Source: Luscinia megarhynchos
Lineage: Eukaryota > Chordata > Aves > Passeriformes > Turdidae
DNA length: 64,000 nucleotides
NCBI GenBank assembly: GCA_034336665.1
Contig: CM067592.1
Coordinates: 32,981,942-33,045,941, forward strand
Direction: 5' to 3'
Shown: piece after piece, positions 61,801-64,000 of the stretch
How positions within the stretch are numbered: position 1 is the stretch's first letter
Layout: each line of letters opens with the position of its first letter
Made by a program: the position numbers and the translations under genes
Notes under the pieces: generated by a model
What the model saw: only the letters and a program-made list of their open reading frames with translations
The model's database searches: none
What the model was told of the DNA's origin: nothing

Positions 61801-63846
61801 GCCTTTTGCAGTTTATGGTGCATGCATTAAAATTACTTACAGCTATGAAATAATTTATCTGTCCCCAGAGATCTTCAAGTGCATTATTGAAGTTAAACTG
61901 AGTTTAGTAGAGCAGCTTCTGAGATGAAAGCAACAGCTGTTTAAAATCATGAGATAGTTTGGGATTAAAAGCAAAACCTACCTTTTGCAATTAAAACTTC
62001 TGTAAGGATTTGTACAGATGAGTAGAATTTGGGCAGCACTCTAGGATGAATGCTTCTATATGAGATGCCCAAGAGACTCTTCCAGAGCTGTAAATGGCTT
62101 GGATATAACCTGGTACTTGAGAAGTAATTTTGGCCTGCTGCAAGAAGAGATGTGATCTGCACATTGCTTGCTACAGGTCAAATTGATGTCAATCCTGCAC
62201 AGTAGGTGGGTGCTCTTTGCTTCCCTCAGAGTCATGTGCTCTGCTGCTTAACTTTGGTGCAGAGGAGGTTAAACACTTGGCACACCGTTCTGCTGCTTAA
62301 CTTTGGTGCAGAGGAGTTTGAGCAATTGGCACACTTGCTCTGTTAGTAGTTCTGACTTCCTTCTTTTCTGTGGTTAAGGCAGGAAAGTAGAAAAGCAATG
62401 TTGCTGGTGAATCCTTCTGCAAGGATAGAAGGCTAGTGTTGAGGGCTGTGTGTGAAGGACAGTTTTATGTGCTCAGTTTCTGGCCTGATGGGCCTGCTTG
62501 TAGTCCTGATCAGAGCACAACATGCTGAGTATGCTTACTGACCTCTGTAAAATCAGAAGTACTTCCAAGCTTTAGTTGTGTTTGTTTAACATTATTAGCA
62601 TCAATGAAGAATCTTTCAGAGAGGGACTAAATCCCTGAAAGTATAAACTGAAAATGTTATATCTTTTCTATCATGCTGGCACATTATTCAATGTGACCAT
62701 TGCTACAGTGAACTTGATTAGATTCTAGTTAATGGAATAAAATTTTTTCAGGTACTTGCCTACTCTGTGGCCTGTTCCTGTGTCTCTGCTTTCAGTGTTG
62801 GAATCATAGAAGCAGCTGAGGCTGAGAAGGCTATGAGCAAGCTACAGACCTTAGCAGAAAATAATCAGCAGGTAATAATTCTATATTTAGGCTTTGCTTC
62901 AGTTCTCTTTCTCTCTTTATTTATTTAATATTGGATACTGCTTTATGTGAACTGTAATTCAAGACAATTATATTGATCTACTTTCATCATTAATGAATGA
63001 TGAATGTGTTTTGCATACCATGCAATTACTAAGACTACCACTTGATTCATTAATATGATTACCAGACAGTGAAATAAAAGCAAGCTATATGTGTTTGATT
63101 GCATTTAGAAGAGAAATTCTTACATTTTGTGCTTTTAGTCACTGTATCCTGCCATTTTTTGTCTCTTTTATAGCATATTTCTAGAAATTCTTTTTCTTGG
63201 TGGGAAAATACATGAGCTGAGTGGTTCTGAATTTTTGCTTTCCCTTAACCACCAGACAGTGCATCATAACCCAATTTCCTCAAGGTGTGTGTTTTACTCC
63301 TAATGTACTAGAGTACCCATGAAATTGCCAAAAATAATCTCAATATTTTAGTGCAAGTTCTTTTCTGGTTAAAGTTTGCCAGGAAATGAAGGAGCTGGAG
63401 GAGGCAACCATTTGTGAATCAAAGCCTGCTAGTACATTAATCAGCTGTTCAGAATGTTTATCTGAAAAATGGGACGTCAGAGCTAACTACCTGTGCTAGG
63501 GCTTTTTATCTTCATATCAGGAAATCTGCTCTAAAACAAAGGCTCTATGTGCCAAAGATTTAATTTCAGAAAATCCCATGTCACTTGATGTAAGGAGTCA
63601 TCTGGTATTCTAGACAAAAACATTACCTCTAATTGTTGGGAAATAATAAATATGTAAGTAATGTTTCAATAATAAATGTATTTTTGTAAAATTGTTTTTT
63701 AATAAGTTCTTTTCACCTTACAGACCTACAGCTTTGCTTTAGCTTTAGGCGCGATAGTACATGGATTGTCAGCTTGTGGTCATGGGAAGGCTGAAGACCT
63801 GAGAAACAGACTAATGCCAGCCTGGATAAAAATTATGCTTGCAGAG
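4774..63846 (+). CDS. FOCAD: FOCAD (focadhesin) gene, partial: 26 internal exons
   Basis: Twenty-six exons join in frame into 1,136 codons plus one leading base, and the product follows vertebrate focadhesin without a gap. Diagnostic stretches include RPYQHGADMLAAISQVL, NALSPKLSCDTRPLI, SDQGKTVAGVPNF, ELEMQLKHGKENPEEVQY and ADESQAVQIHMGLGLGMF. Human focadhesin is about 1,801 aa, so the window should lack about 130 N-terminal residues and roughly 530 C-terminal ones (estimate from family length). The family is a large alpha-helical repeat protein carrying DUF3730 and, towards the C-terminus, DUF3028. It has been described at focal adhesions, as a candidate glioma tumour suppressor, and as a factor that stabilises the SKI RNA-surveillance complex. 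Leu-rich helices are visible throughout and I see no signal peptide or membrane segment. All introns are GT-AG and most are phase 0. No disablement is seen, so the gene looks functional. First and last exons lie outside the window. Confidence 0.96.
5951..6062 (-). mobile_element. CR1 LINE 3' fragment
   Basis: It begins with GAATCACAGAATAATTTAGC and continues to a CAAGTCCACCACTAAAC block, the reverse-complemented CR1 tail. It lies about 120 bases before a plus-oriented CR1 fragment, so the two form an imperfect inverted pair. Confidence 0.85.
6185..6980 (+). mobile_element. CR1 LINE 3' fragment (about 0.8 kb)
   Basis: This is the plus-oriented end of CR1 ORF2 and its 3' UTR: a GGCCAAGAAGGCCAATGGCA block, GTCCAGTTCTGGACCCCTCA, a GAGCAGCTGAGGGAGCTGGA block, the GGGAGGTTTAGATT block, and a tail ending with TTCTGTGATTCTATA. 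The 135-aa and 136-aa ORFs inside are remnants or shadows of the LINE, not host genes. Confidence 0.92.
7581..7785 (+). CDS. FOCAD: FOCAD window exon 2
   Basis: The exon is 205 bp, with acceptor AACTGCAG and donor TTGCAG|GTACAG. One base finishes the Arg codon, then 68 codons encode AEGSCVGIMASFLRYLYCEP, a Leu-rich helix (ELRMGLLKILLQPHG) and LECEILQLLCDLIPHLQ. It corresponds to human IMAPFLWYLYCEP. The frame stays open for about 90 bases upstream and for 57 bases into the downstream intron. Confidence 0.96.
9421..9425. repeat. Target-site duplication, left copy (ATTGC)
   Basis: ATTGC directly precedes the TGTCC terminus of the solo LTR and is repeated exactly after its other end at 10225-10229. 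Confidence 0.7.
9426..10224 (-). mobile_element. Solo LTR of an endogenous retrovirus with intact ends
   Basis: The element starts TGTCC and ends GGACA, perfect 5-bp inverted termini with the canonical TG..CA. It is flanked on both sides by the same five bases, ATTGC (9421-9425 and 10225-10229), which I read as a target-site duplication. An AATAAA signal on the minus strand (complement of 9559-9564) puts the LTR in reverse orientation with U3 on the right. Two C runs (9469-9478 and 9488-9496) and the 21-bp minisatellite (9746-10102) are inside. No internal viral genes remain, as expected after LTR-LTR recombination. The undamaged ends and duplication suggest a relatively recent insertion. The family is not identified; the 5-bp duplication fits ERVL or ERVK-type integration. 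Confidence 0.8.
9746..10102. repeat. GC-rich minisatellite, 21-bp unit, 17 copies
   Basis: The unit is close to GGCAAAGC[T/C]GGGGCAGCAG plus a 2-base joint; 17 copies span about 357 bases. Because 21 is a multiple of three, all frames stay open and give artefactual ORFs (for example a repeated QQAAK[L/P]G heptad). A T/C variant in each unit gives the order TTTTT CC T CC T CC T CC C, so a three-unit (63-bp) period is visible from unit 5 on. The array ends in a short CAG run (about 10099-10117). It lies in U3 of the solo LTR. Confidence 0.92.
10225..10229. repeat. Target-site duplication, right copy (ATTGC)
   Basis: ATTGC directly follows the GGACA terminus of the solo LTR, identical to 9421-9425. 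Confidence 0.7.
10695..10901 (+). CDS. FOCAD: FOCAD window exon 3
   Basis: The exon is 207 bp (69 codons, phase 0 at both ends), acceptor CTCTGCAG, donor AAGGAG|GTAAGA. It encodes IKDLLQVTEALFFLQELFLS, LLRYPSFWKVQLSQLSLQLL and CLNVTGECSSLISLIEDNFE, matching human VKDLIQTTEAMMF and KITGECSSS. It shows helix-repeat-like Leu periodicity. Confidence 0.97.
10902..11317. other. FOCAD intron 3 (phase 0, 416 bp)
   Basis: Short AT-rich intron with a T-rich tract before the TTGTAG acceptor. No repeat recognised. Confidence 0.85.
11318..11405 (+). CDS. FOCAD: FOCAD window exon 4
   Basis: The exon is 88 bp, acceptor CTTGTAG, donor TCTAG|GTAAAG. It encodes VFPVDQYIIGLALLLLQTPE then SQQKSVLSL and one base of an Ala codon finished in exon 5. 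It matches human IIGIALLLLQTPASQQKP. Confidence 0.96.
11406..12054. other. FOCAD intron 4 (phase 1, 649 bp)
   Basis: AT-rich intron with T runs before the AAATAG acceptor. No repeat or second gene is seen. Confidence 0.85.
12055..12257 (+). CDS. FOCAD: FOCAD window exon 5
   Basis: The exon is 203 bp, acceptor TTAAATAG, donor GATCG|GTAAAG. Two bases finish the Ala codon; then come YKLLSCSETHDISTTALTLV, MPVLQILSSTAVGDCLSGDV and RQQLAVNLLGILKEKSV. The MPVLQILSSTA and RQQLA.NLL blocks are shared with human focadhesin; the link after ILKEK differs and looks lineage-variable. Confidence 0.96.
13902..14790 (-). mobile_element. CR1 LINE fragment (about 0.9 kb, divergent)
   Basis: Read on the minus strand it follows CR1: blocks such as GGTTGTTCCAGTGAATGATT, CAAAAATGTCTTTCTTGCAA, GGGGGCCAGAACTGGACACA and GTGCAGGACTCTGCACTTCC are the reverse complement of the CR1 3' UTR and ORF2 end. 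It is more diverged than the copy at 47558-48190. ORFs of up to 160 aa inside it are LINE shadows. Confidence 0.85.
14800..15080. repeat. Possible old interspersed-repeat remnant
   Basis: Directly beyond the CR1 fragment, blocks such as GTGTCCTGTCTAGTAATGGG and ATCTCTGGCCAATTCCAGTT look like a dispersed avian repeat that I half-recognise but cannot name. It could be an extension of the CR1 or a separate older element. Confidence 0.35.
15237..15377. repeat. TA/TG compound microsatellite with palindromic core
   Basis: Alternating (TA)n, (TG)n and (CA)n blocks. The part around 15320-15374 runs TATATG-TGTGTG, then a long TA run, then ACACAC-ATATAT, so it is self-complementary and could form a hairpin or cruciform. 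ORFs rich in YI and CV residues here are artefacts. Confidence 0.9.
17454..17711 (+). CDS. FOCAD: FOCAD window exon 6
   Basis: The largest exon in the window, 258 bp (86 codons, phase 0 both ends), acceptor TTCTCAG, donor TCTCAG|GTAAAG. It encodes VSCKLLCPITNSYSSLYTTW, KWLSSVKSLLPVSTQVPVHV, FLLLAYLLIQENGDSLRDVL and ATTEIAKADCSQ. These match human YKLVCPVTSMYG, ESLLPI and TTELAQADSSQ. Confidence 0.97.
17712..26034. other. FOCAD intron 6 (phase 0, 8.3 kb)
   Basis: The longest intron in the window. A slightly GC-richer patch at 17735-18020 sits just after exon 6, and an AT-rich patch at about 25589-25640. I recognise no CR1 or LTR in between. Exon 6 and exon 7 proteins join without a gap relative to human, so no coding exon is missing. 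Confidence 0.75.
26035..26139 (+). CDS. FOCAD: FOCAD window exon 7
   Basis: The exon is 105 bp (35 codons, phase 0), acceptor TATTTTAG, donor CACAAG|GTCAGA. It encodes VPNLIPVLIFKLGRPLEPAL and YREILYTLPTLGVHK, nearly the same as human VPNLIPVLMFKLGRPLEP and ILYTLPKLGVHK. Confidence 0.97.
26140..26586. other. FOCAD intron 7 (phase 0, 447 bp)
   Basis: Short intron with a GATAT/ATAAT simple repeat at about 26200-26243; otherwise AT-rich and featureless. Confidence 0.85.
26200..26243. repeat. GATAT / TATAA simple repeat
   Basis: Repeated GATAT then TATAATA units over about 44 bases, 61 bases after the end of exon 7. Confidence 0.85.
26587..26688 (+). CDS. FOCAD: FOCAD window exon 8
   Basis: The exon is 102 bp (34 codons, phase 0), acceptor TTTCAG, donor AGACAG|GTTAGA. 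It encodes VCVAQILRAIHMLGSTPKLR and AIASRLMTSLWERQ, matching human TPRLRAVTLRLLTSLWEKQ. Confidence 0.97.
26689..27804. other. FOCAD intron 8 (phase 0, 1.1 kb)
   Basis: More than half of this intron is a minus-oriented LTR (26986-27567). The rest is AT-rich. Confidence 0.8.
26986..27567 (-). mobile_element. Nearly full-length avian solo LTR (probably ERVL class)
   Basis: On the minus strand it starts TGCGCTGATTTTGTCTGGGA, a mutated form of the common avian LTR start TGTGCTGGTTTTGGCTGGG, and ends with the complement of CCAGCCAGCAACCAAGCACC. Inside are the complements of a GGAATATCCCTCTGGTCA block and of the TTAATAGGGAAAGCAAAAGC poly(A)-region block. I see no matching target-site duplication, so it is old. 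Same family as 1500-1905 and 36218-36740. Confidence 0.82.
27805..27935 (+). CDS. FOCAD: FOCAD window exon 9
   Basis: The exon is 131 bp, acceptor TTTTCTAG, donor CTGAG|GTAAGT. It encodes DRIYPELQKFLAMSDMPSLS, then VDKDAQWEKLIAKAACIRDV and CRL plus two bases of an Arg codon. It matches human RVYPELQRFMAVSDVPSL and QWEKLIAKAASIRD. Confidence 0.97.
27936..29536. other. FOCAD intron 9 (phase 2, 1.6 kb)
   Basis: No interspersed repeat is recognised. A short TG run lies near 29381-29398 and a run of 22 T at 29507-29528 forms the polypyrimidine tract of the exon 10 acceptor. Confidence 0.8.
29537..29663 (+). CDS. FOCAD: FOCAD window exon 10
   Basis: The exon is 127 bp, acceptor TTCCAG preceded by 22 consecutive T, donor GCTGAG|GTAAGA. 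One base finishes Arg, then PYQHGADMLAAISQVLNECT, KPDQASPAAIVLQGLRALCE and AE. This is among the best conserved parts of the protein (human RPYQHGADMLAAISQVLNEC is the same). Confidence 0.97.
30128..30306 (+). mobile_element. CR1 LINE 3' fragment (divergent)
   Basis: The blocks GATACAGCCCTGAGTAGCTG, CCCTGCTTTGAGCAGGAGGC and CTGAGGTCCCTTTGAACCCA are the plus-strand CR1 tail, ending near TATGCTATGATATC. Confidence 0.8.
33570..33586 (+). other. G-quadruplex motif
   Basis: Four GGG runs with loops T, T and ATA within 17 bases, on the strand that is transcribed into the FOCAD pre-mRNA. It lies in a T/G-rich stretch (about 33535-33665). Confidence 0.7.
34705..34839 (+). CDS. FOCAD: FOCAD window exon 11
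   Basis: The exon is 135 bp (45 codons, phase 0), acceptor ACTTGCAG, donor TTTGAG|GTATGT. It encodes VVCIRSTWNALSPKLSCDTR, PLILKALNELFSLVPSLTVN and TNEFE; human has VVCIRSTWNALSPKLSCDTR at the same place. Confidence 0.97.
34840..35215. other. FOCAD intron 11 (phase 0, 376 bp)
   Basis: Short intron; nothing beyond splice signals is recognised. Confidence 0.85.
35216..35266 (+). CDS. FOCAD: FOCAD window exon 12 (51 bp)
   Basis: A small exon of 17 codons, phase 0 both ends, acceptor CTTTTGTAG, donor AACGAA|GTAAGT. It encodes KFKAQVISFLWNNTQNE, matching human NFKVQVLSFLWTHTQNK. Skipping would keep the frame, so it could be a cassette exon; nothing here shows that it is. Confidence 0.95.
35495..36007 (+). 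mobile_element. CR1 LINE 3' fragment (about 0.5 kb)
   Basis: Plus-oriented CR1 3' UTR: TCAGGGGAGGTTTAGGTTAG, AAGTTCTTCCTTGAGGAGGT, CCAATGATCCTTTGTGAGTG and a tail ending TTTTGTGATTCCGTGA. The 5' limit is approximate. Confidence 0.88.
36218..36740 (-). mobile_element. Truncated avian solo LTR (probably ERVL class)
   Basis: Related to the LTR at 26986-27567 and in the same orientation: a left-end block CAACTAAGTACCATGCAGCC, a GCTCACCATCCACTGAGGGA block, GGAATATCCCTTTGGTCAGT, and AAAACATCAATATGTTATCA near the right. The part that should hold the LTR start is missing on the right. The internal TAA-rich tract lies next to the poly(A) region. Confidence 0.8.
36361..36401. repeat. AAT/AAC-rich simple repeat within the LTR
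   Basis: Runs of AAT, AAC and AAA units over about 40 bases inside the minus-strand LTR. Confidence 0.85.
36998..37081 (+). CDS. FOCAD: FOCAD window exon 13
   Basis: The exon is 84 bp (28 codons, phase 0), acceptor TTTTCTAG, donor GGACAG|GTAGCC. It encodes DALVAISAYKSLSSFDPEEH and TILHLPGQ, matching human DPIVANAAYRSLANFSAGEH and TILHLPEK. The donor GTAGCC is weaker than most in this gene. Confidence 0.95.
37082..38550. other. FOCAD intron 13 (phase 0, 1.5 kb)
   Basis: AT-rich; no repeat or gene recognised. Confidence 0.8.
38551..38680 (+). CDS. FOCAD: FOCAD window exon 14 (acidic loop)
   Basis: The exon is 130 bp, acceptor ATCTTCCAG, donor GGAG|GTATGA. It encodes ARPVDSLEDIDMNEDEEDQE, an acidic loop, then ANLCVPGSSYIKLLCLTPAA and VLG plus one base of Ala. 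Human has an acidic stretch (EELDDDEDVEDVD) at the same place, followed by SVPGSCYLKLLSLTPP. The charge is conserved while the order of residues is not, which suggests a flexible surface loop between helical repeats. Confidence 0.96.
38681..41097. other. FOCAD intron 14 (phase 1, 2.4 kb)
   Basis: Contains a GAT/AAC/AAT simple repeat at about 40034-40084. No CR1 or LTR recognised. Confidence 0.8.
40034..40084. repeat. GAT/AAC/AAT trinucleotide-like repeat
   Basis: ATGATAATGATGATAG followed by AACAAC and (AAT)n units over about 50 bases. Confidence 0.85.
41098..41286 (+). CDS. FOCAD: FOCAD window exon 15
   Basis: The exon is 189 bp, donor TTGCAG|GTAAGC. Two bases finish Ala, then FEEFATSLVKQEMTNMPRAV, YHSALRGGTTRSDQGKTVAG, VPNFLLKMYERNKQPGMTPG and LA plus one base of the next Ala. 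It is highly similar to human (ALEEFFTSLVKQEMVNMPRG, SDQGKTVAGIPNF). The acceptor TACTTCAAG|C has a weak polypyrimidine tract, but it is the only site that restores both frame and homology. Confidence 0.95.
41520..41641 (+). CDS. FOCAD: FOCAD window exon 16
   Basis: The exon is 122 bp, acceptor CTCTTCCAG, donor CATGAG|GTAAGT, separated from exon 15 by an intron of only 233 bp. It encodes (A)GMLLCFDLPVHMGKDGKPIN then RFLASRGRNFQQMLVALIHE, matching human SKDGKPLNRLMASRGRSF. The segment is somewhat richer in GC than its surroundings. Confidence 0.96.
41789..41850 (-). mobile_element. Short CR1 LINE 3' end
   Basis: AATCATAGAATGATCAAG followed by CCTGCCACCATGGTCACC is the complement of a CR1 tail. 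Only about 60 bases remain. Confidence 0.65.
47558..48190 (-). mobile_element. CR1 LINE 3' fragment (about 0.63 kb)
   Basis: Starts CAGAATCATTTAGGTTGGAG and continues through CCATTCCAATGCTTAACAGC, a CTTCTCCTGATGTCCAGCCT block, CAGCTCTGCTGTCCTTCTCT and TGCCATTGGCCTTCTTGGCC. This is the reverse complement of the CR1 3' UTR and ORF2 end. It is the best preserved CR1 here; the 85-codon minus-strand ORF 47847-48104 is its remnant. Confidence 0.93.
49095..49187 (+). CDS. FOCAD: FOCAD window exon 17
   Basis: The exon is 93 bp (31 codons, phase 0), acceptor TTGCACAG, donor CTGCAG|GTAATT. It encodes VNIQPSEWHHSILLPQTWLG and FMSRTYSAVLQ, matching human VHIQLSEWHRAIFLPQAWLA. Confidence 0.96.
50882..51525 (-). 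mobile_element. Probable ERV solo LTR
   Basis: Read on the minus strand it starts TGTTGGGG and ends TCCCACA, a TG..CA element of about 0.64 kb. An AATAAA signal is at the complement of 50964-50969, just after a GGGCCCTTTATAA block. It contains a long G/A-only tract. I could not find a matching target-site duplication, so the exact ends are provisional; family unknown. Confidence 0.55.
51016..51137. repeat. Purine-rich (G/A) low-complexity tract
   Basis: About 120 bases composed almost entirely of G and A on the + strand (GGGAAGAGAAAG, GGGAGAGAGGAAGAG and similar), inside the probable LTR. ORFs on the opposite strand rich in Ser, Leu and Pro are artefacts. Confidence 0.85.
51709..51797 (+). 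CDS. FOCAD: FOCAD window exon 18
   Basis: The exon is 89 bp, acceptor TTCTGCAG, donor CTATG|GTAAGG. It encodes GRQAELEMQLKHGKENPEEV, QYKQFTAWL and two bases of Trp finished in exon 19. It matches human ELELQLKHGKEEPEEVQY. Confidence 0.97.
51798..53851. other. FOCAD intron 18 (phase 2, 2.1 kb)
   Basis: AT-rich; no repeat or gene recognised. Confidence 0.8.
53852..53893 (+). CDS. FOCAD: FOCAD window exon 19 (42 bp)
   Basis: A very short exon, acceptor CTCTTGCAG, donor TCCAA|GTAAGA. One base finishes Trp, then VRDMLTDVIKGAS and two bases of Lys. Human has WVRDMLTDEITKAAAK at this position. Its length is a multiple of three, so skipping would remove 14 residues in frame. Confidence 0.94.
53894..55184. 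other. FOCAD intron 19 (phase 2, 1.3 kb)
   Basis: Contains a 59-bp tandem duplication (54915-55032) preceded by an A run. Otherwise AT-rich. Confidence 0.82.
54915..55032. repeat. Tandem duplication, 59-bp unit, two copies
   Basis: AAAGACTGAGACACTT opens both copies (54915 and 54974); both continue through TCCATTCTTTCTCTAATTCC and differ at only a few positions. The array abuts an A-rich run at about 54906-54917. Confidence 0.9.
55185..55293 (+). CDS. FOCAD: FOCAD window exon 20
   Basis: The exon is 109 bp, acceptor TGTTCAG, donor CCTGAG|GTGAGT. One base finishes Lys, then DSPVVKGNSIFALTGLAVAV and AKYESSLSSDTEGLPE. It matches human ESPVVKGNALLALSSLAVVV and ASLSSDSDGLLE. Confidence 0.96.
55294..55797. 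other. FOCAD intron 20 (phase 0, 504 bp)
   Basis: No repeat recognised; T-rich tract before the TTTATAG acceptor. Confidence 0.85.
55798..55914 (+). CDS. FOCAD: FOCAD window exon 21
   Basis: The exon is 117 bp (39 codons, phase 0), acceptor TTTTTATAG, donor TATCAG|GTATGT. It encodes AEPDFIPMKHWISMVTETLL, then SIVNSRYQPKGQVFPWFYQ, matching human QPNFLSMKEWVSMVLDTLL and SHYQPRGQLLSWFY. Confidence 0.96.
55915..56266. other. FOCAD intron 21 (phase 0, 352 bp)
   Basis: Short AT-rich intron, nothing recognised. Confidence 0.85.
56267..56505 (+). CDS. FOCAD: FOCAD window exon 22
   Basis: The exon is 239 bp, acceptor TTTTCCTAG, donor GTCAG|GTGAGA. It encodes KSYSGENTASIIARSCAATA, LSLLVPIFIVSCKEKIEEVL, SMLTDRLPGKPNADESQAVQ and IHMGLGLGMFISHLYEEKV plus two bases of Ser. 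It is nearly identical in pattern to human SYSGENTASAIARSAAATAL and ADESQAVQIHMGLALGMF, so this is a well conserved core segment. Confidence 0.97.
56506..57894. other. FOCAD intron 22 (phase 2, 1.4 kb)
   Basis: A possible LTR-like remnant at about 57680-57845 and a run of 14 T at 57864-57877 before the exon 23 acceptor; otherwise featureless. Confidence 0.75.
57680..57845. repeat. Possible LTR-like remnant
   Basis: A TTTTGGAGCGAGATATAAAC block with CTTCTTTATTTAT (AATAAA on the minus strand) and a GGAGAGAGACTGACAGAG block resemble the end of a minus-oriented LTR, but I cannot define its ends or family. Confidence 0.3.
57895..57984 (+). CDS. FOCAD: FOCAD window exon 23
   Basis: The exon is 90 bp, acceptor TTTGGTAG, donor TACAA|GTGAGT. 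One base finishes Ser, then DIPGQQMNLVLMKSLDVLED and CCFHTNLEY plus two bases of Asn. It matches human DISGQEMNLLLMKSLDALEN and EYNTGC. The near acceptor tract is interrupted by G, with a T14 run further upstream. Confidence 0.96.
57985..60746. other. FOCAD intron 23 (phase 2, 2.8 kb)
   Basis: A somewhat GC-richer stretch at about 58330-58790 and another around 59030-59160 carry only short unconvincing ORFs. No CR1 or LTR recognised. Confidence 0.75.
60747..60894 (+). CDS. FOCAD: FOCAD window exon 24
   Basis: The exon is 148 bp, acceptor CTCTTAAAG, donor CAGGAG|GTATGA. One base finishes Asn, then TGCILGVGLVLSFMSHSSQT, ESRVHVSASLRKLCKYLDSS and EDQSRGVQE. It matches human NTGCILGVGLVLSLMSHSSQ and SRVHVAALLRKL. 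Confidence 0.97.
60895..62751. other. FOCAD intron 24 (phase 0, 1.9 kb)
   Basis: Contains a 49-bp tandem duplication at 62240-62337; otherwise AT-rich. Confidence 0.82.
62240..62337. repeat. Tandem duplication, 49-bp unit, two copies
   Basis: TCTGCTGCTTAACTTTGGTG opens both copies (62240 and 62289), followed by CAGAGGAG and a shared TTGGCACAC block; a few substitutions separate them. Confidence 0.88.
62752..62871 (+). CDS. FOCAD: FOCAD window exon 25
   Basis: The exon is 120 bp (40 codons, phase 0), acceptor TTTTTTCAG, donor CAGCAG|GTAATA. It encodes VLAYSVACSCVSAFSVGIIE and AAEAEKAMSKLQTLAENNQQ, matching human VLAYTLSCVCTSAFSAGIIE. Confidence 0.96.
62872..63723. other. FOCAD intron 25 (phase 0, 852 bp)
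   Basis: AT-rich intron; nothing recognised beyond splice signals. Confidence 0.85.
63724..63846 (+). CDS. FOCAD: FOCAD window exon 26 (last in window)
   Basis: The exon is 123 bp (41 codons, phase 0), acceptor CACCTTACAG, donor GCAGAG|GTAAAG. It encodes TYSFALALGAIVHGLSACGH and GKAEDLRNRLMPAWIKIMLA then E, matching human GFALALGNIVHGLSVCGHGK. The gene continues past the window: human has several hundred more residues after this point. Confidence 0.96.
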
Positions 63847-64000
63847 GTAAAGGAGTTTGAATGTGTGTTCTGGGTTTTGTACTTGTTTTGTTGTTTTGGG
63901 GTTTTTGGCGTGAGTGAGAGTAGAGGAGATGGGGAAGGGATGATATATGGTTTAAAATAAACAGTAGGAATATAATTTTCCTTGCTTCTGCGGGAATGAT
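63847..64000. other. Start of the next FOCAD intron (phase 0)
   Basis: Begins with the exon 26 donor GTAAAG. The reading frame runs on for a further 111 bases before a stop, but this lies beyond a good donor and does not resemble focadhesin. Confidence 0.85.

Noticed and set aside
1..64000. miR-491 hairpin, which lies in a FOCAD intron in human
   Set aside because: I looked for its mature-arm sequence on the + strand and found no match; it may be outside the window or absent in this lineage. A covariance or sequence search would settle it.

Overview
The window is vertebrate nuclear DNA, almost certainly from a bird. It is AT-rich and intron-dominated, has no bacterial-style ORF organisation, and is scattered with CR1 LINE fragments and avian-type endogenous retrovirus LTRs. 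I did not see mammalian Alu, L1 or B elements. One gene runs through the whole window on the + strand: FOCAD (focadhesin, KIAA1797). The gene continues beyond both ends, so there is no start codon, stop codon, promoter or poly(A) site of the gene here.

I placed 26 consecutive internal exons (4774 to 63846). All have AG acceptors and GT donors, and every exon-exon phase matches. They join into one reading frame of 3,409 bases: 1,136 full codons plus one base that completes a codon begun in the upstream exon. There is no frameshift or stop. The translation follows human focadhesin from roughly 130 residues after its start to the middle of the protein, including an acidic loop in exon 14. Focadhesin is about 1,800 aa in human, a helical-repeat (ARM/HEAT-like) protein reported at focal adhesions and linked to stability of the SKI mRNA-surveillance complex.

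Region by region: 1-4773 is upstream intron (one LTR, one CR1 piece). 4774-12257 holds exons 1-5, with an inverted CR1 pair in intron 1 and a complete-looking solo LTR (9426-10224) in intron 2. 12258-26034 contains only exon 6 between two long introns. 26035-29663 holds exons 7-10. 29664-41641 holds exons 11-16 together with CR1 and LTR pieces. 41642-49094 is one 7.5 kb intron. 49095-63846 carries exons 17-26 at higher density, with another LTR-like element in intron 17.

The most unusual structure is the solo LTR in intron 2. It has TGTCC/GGACA inverted termini, a perfect 5-bp target-site duplication and an internal GC-rich minisatellite of 17 copies of a 21-bp unit, most of which show a 63-bp (three-unit) higher-order pattern. 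I found no tRNA, rRNA, CRISPR or second protein-coding gene. FOCAD lies on 9p in human, a region largely syntenic with the avian Z, so a sex-chromosome origin is plausible but is inference only. The LTR and CR1 family calls rest on recognition from memory, not on a database search.
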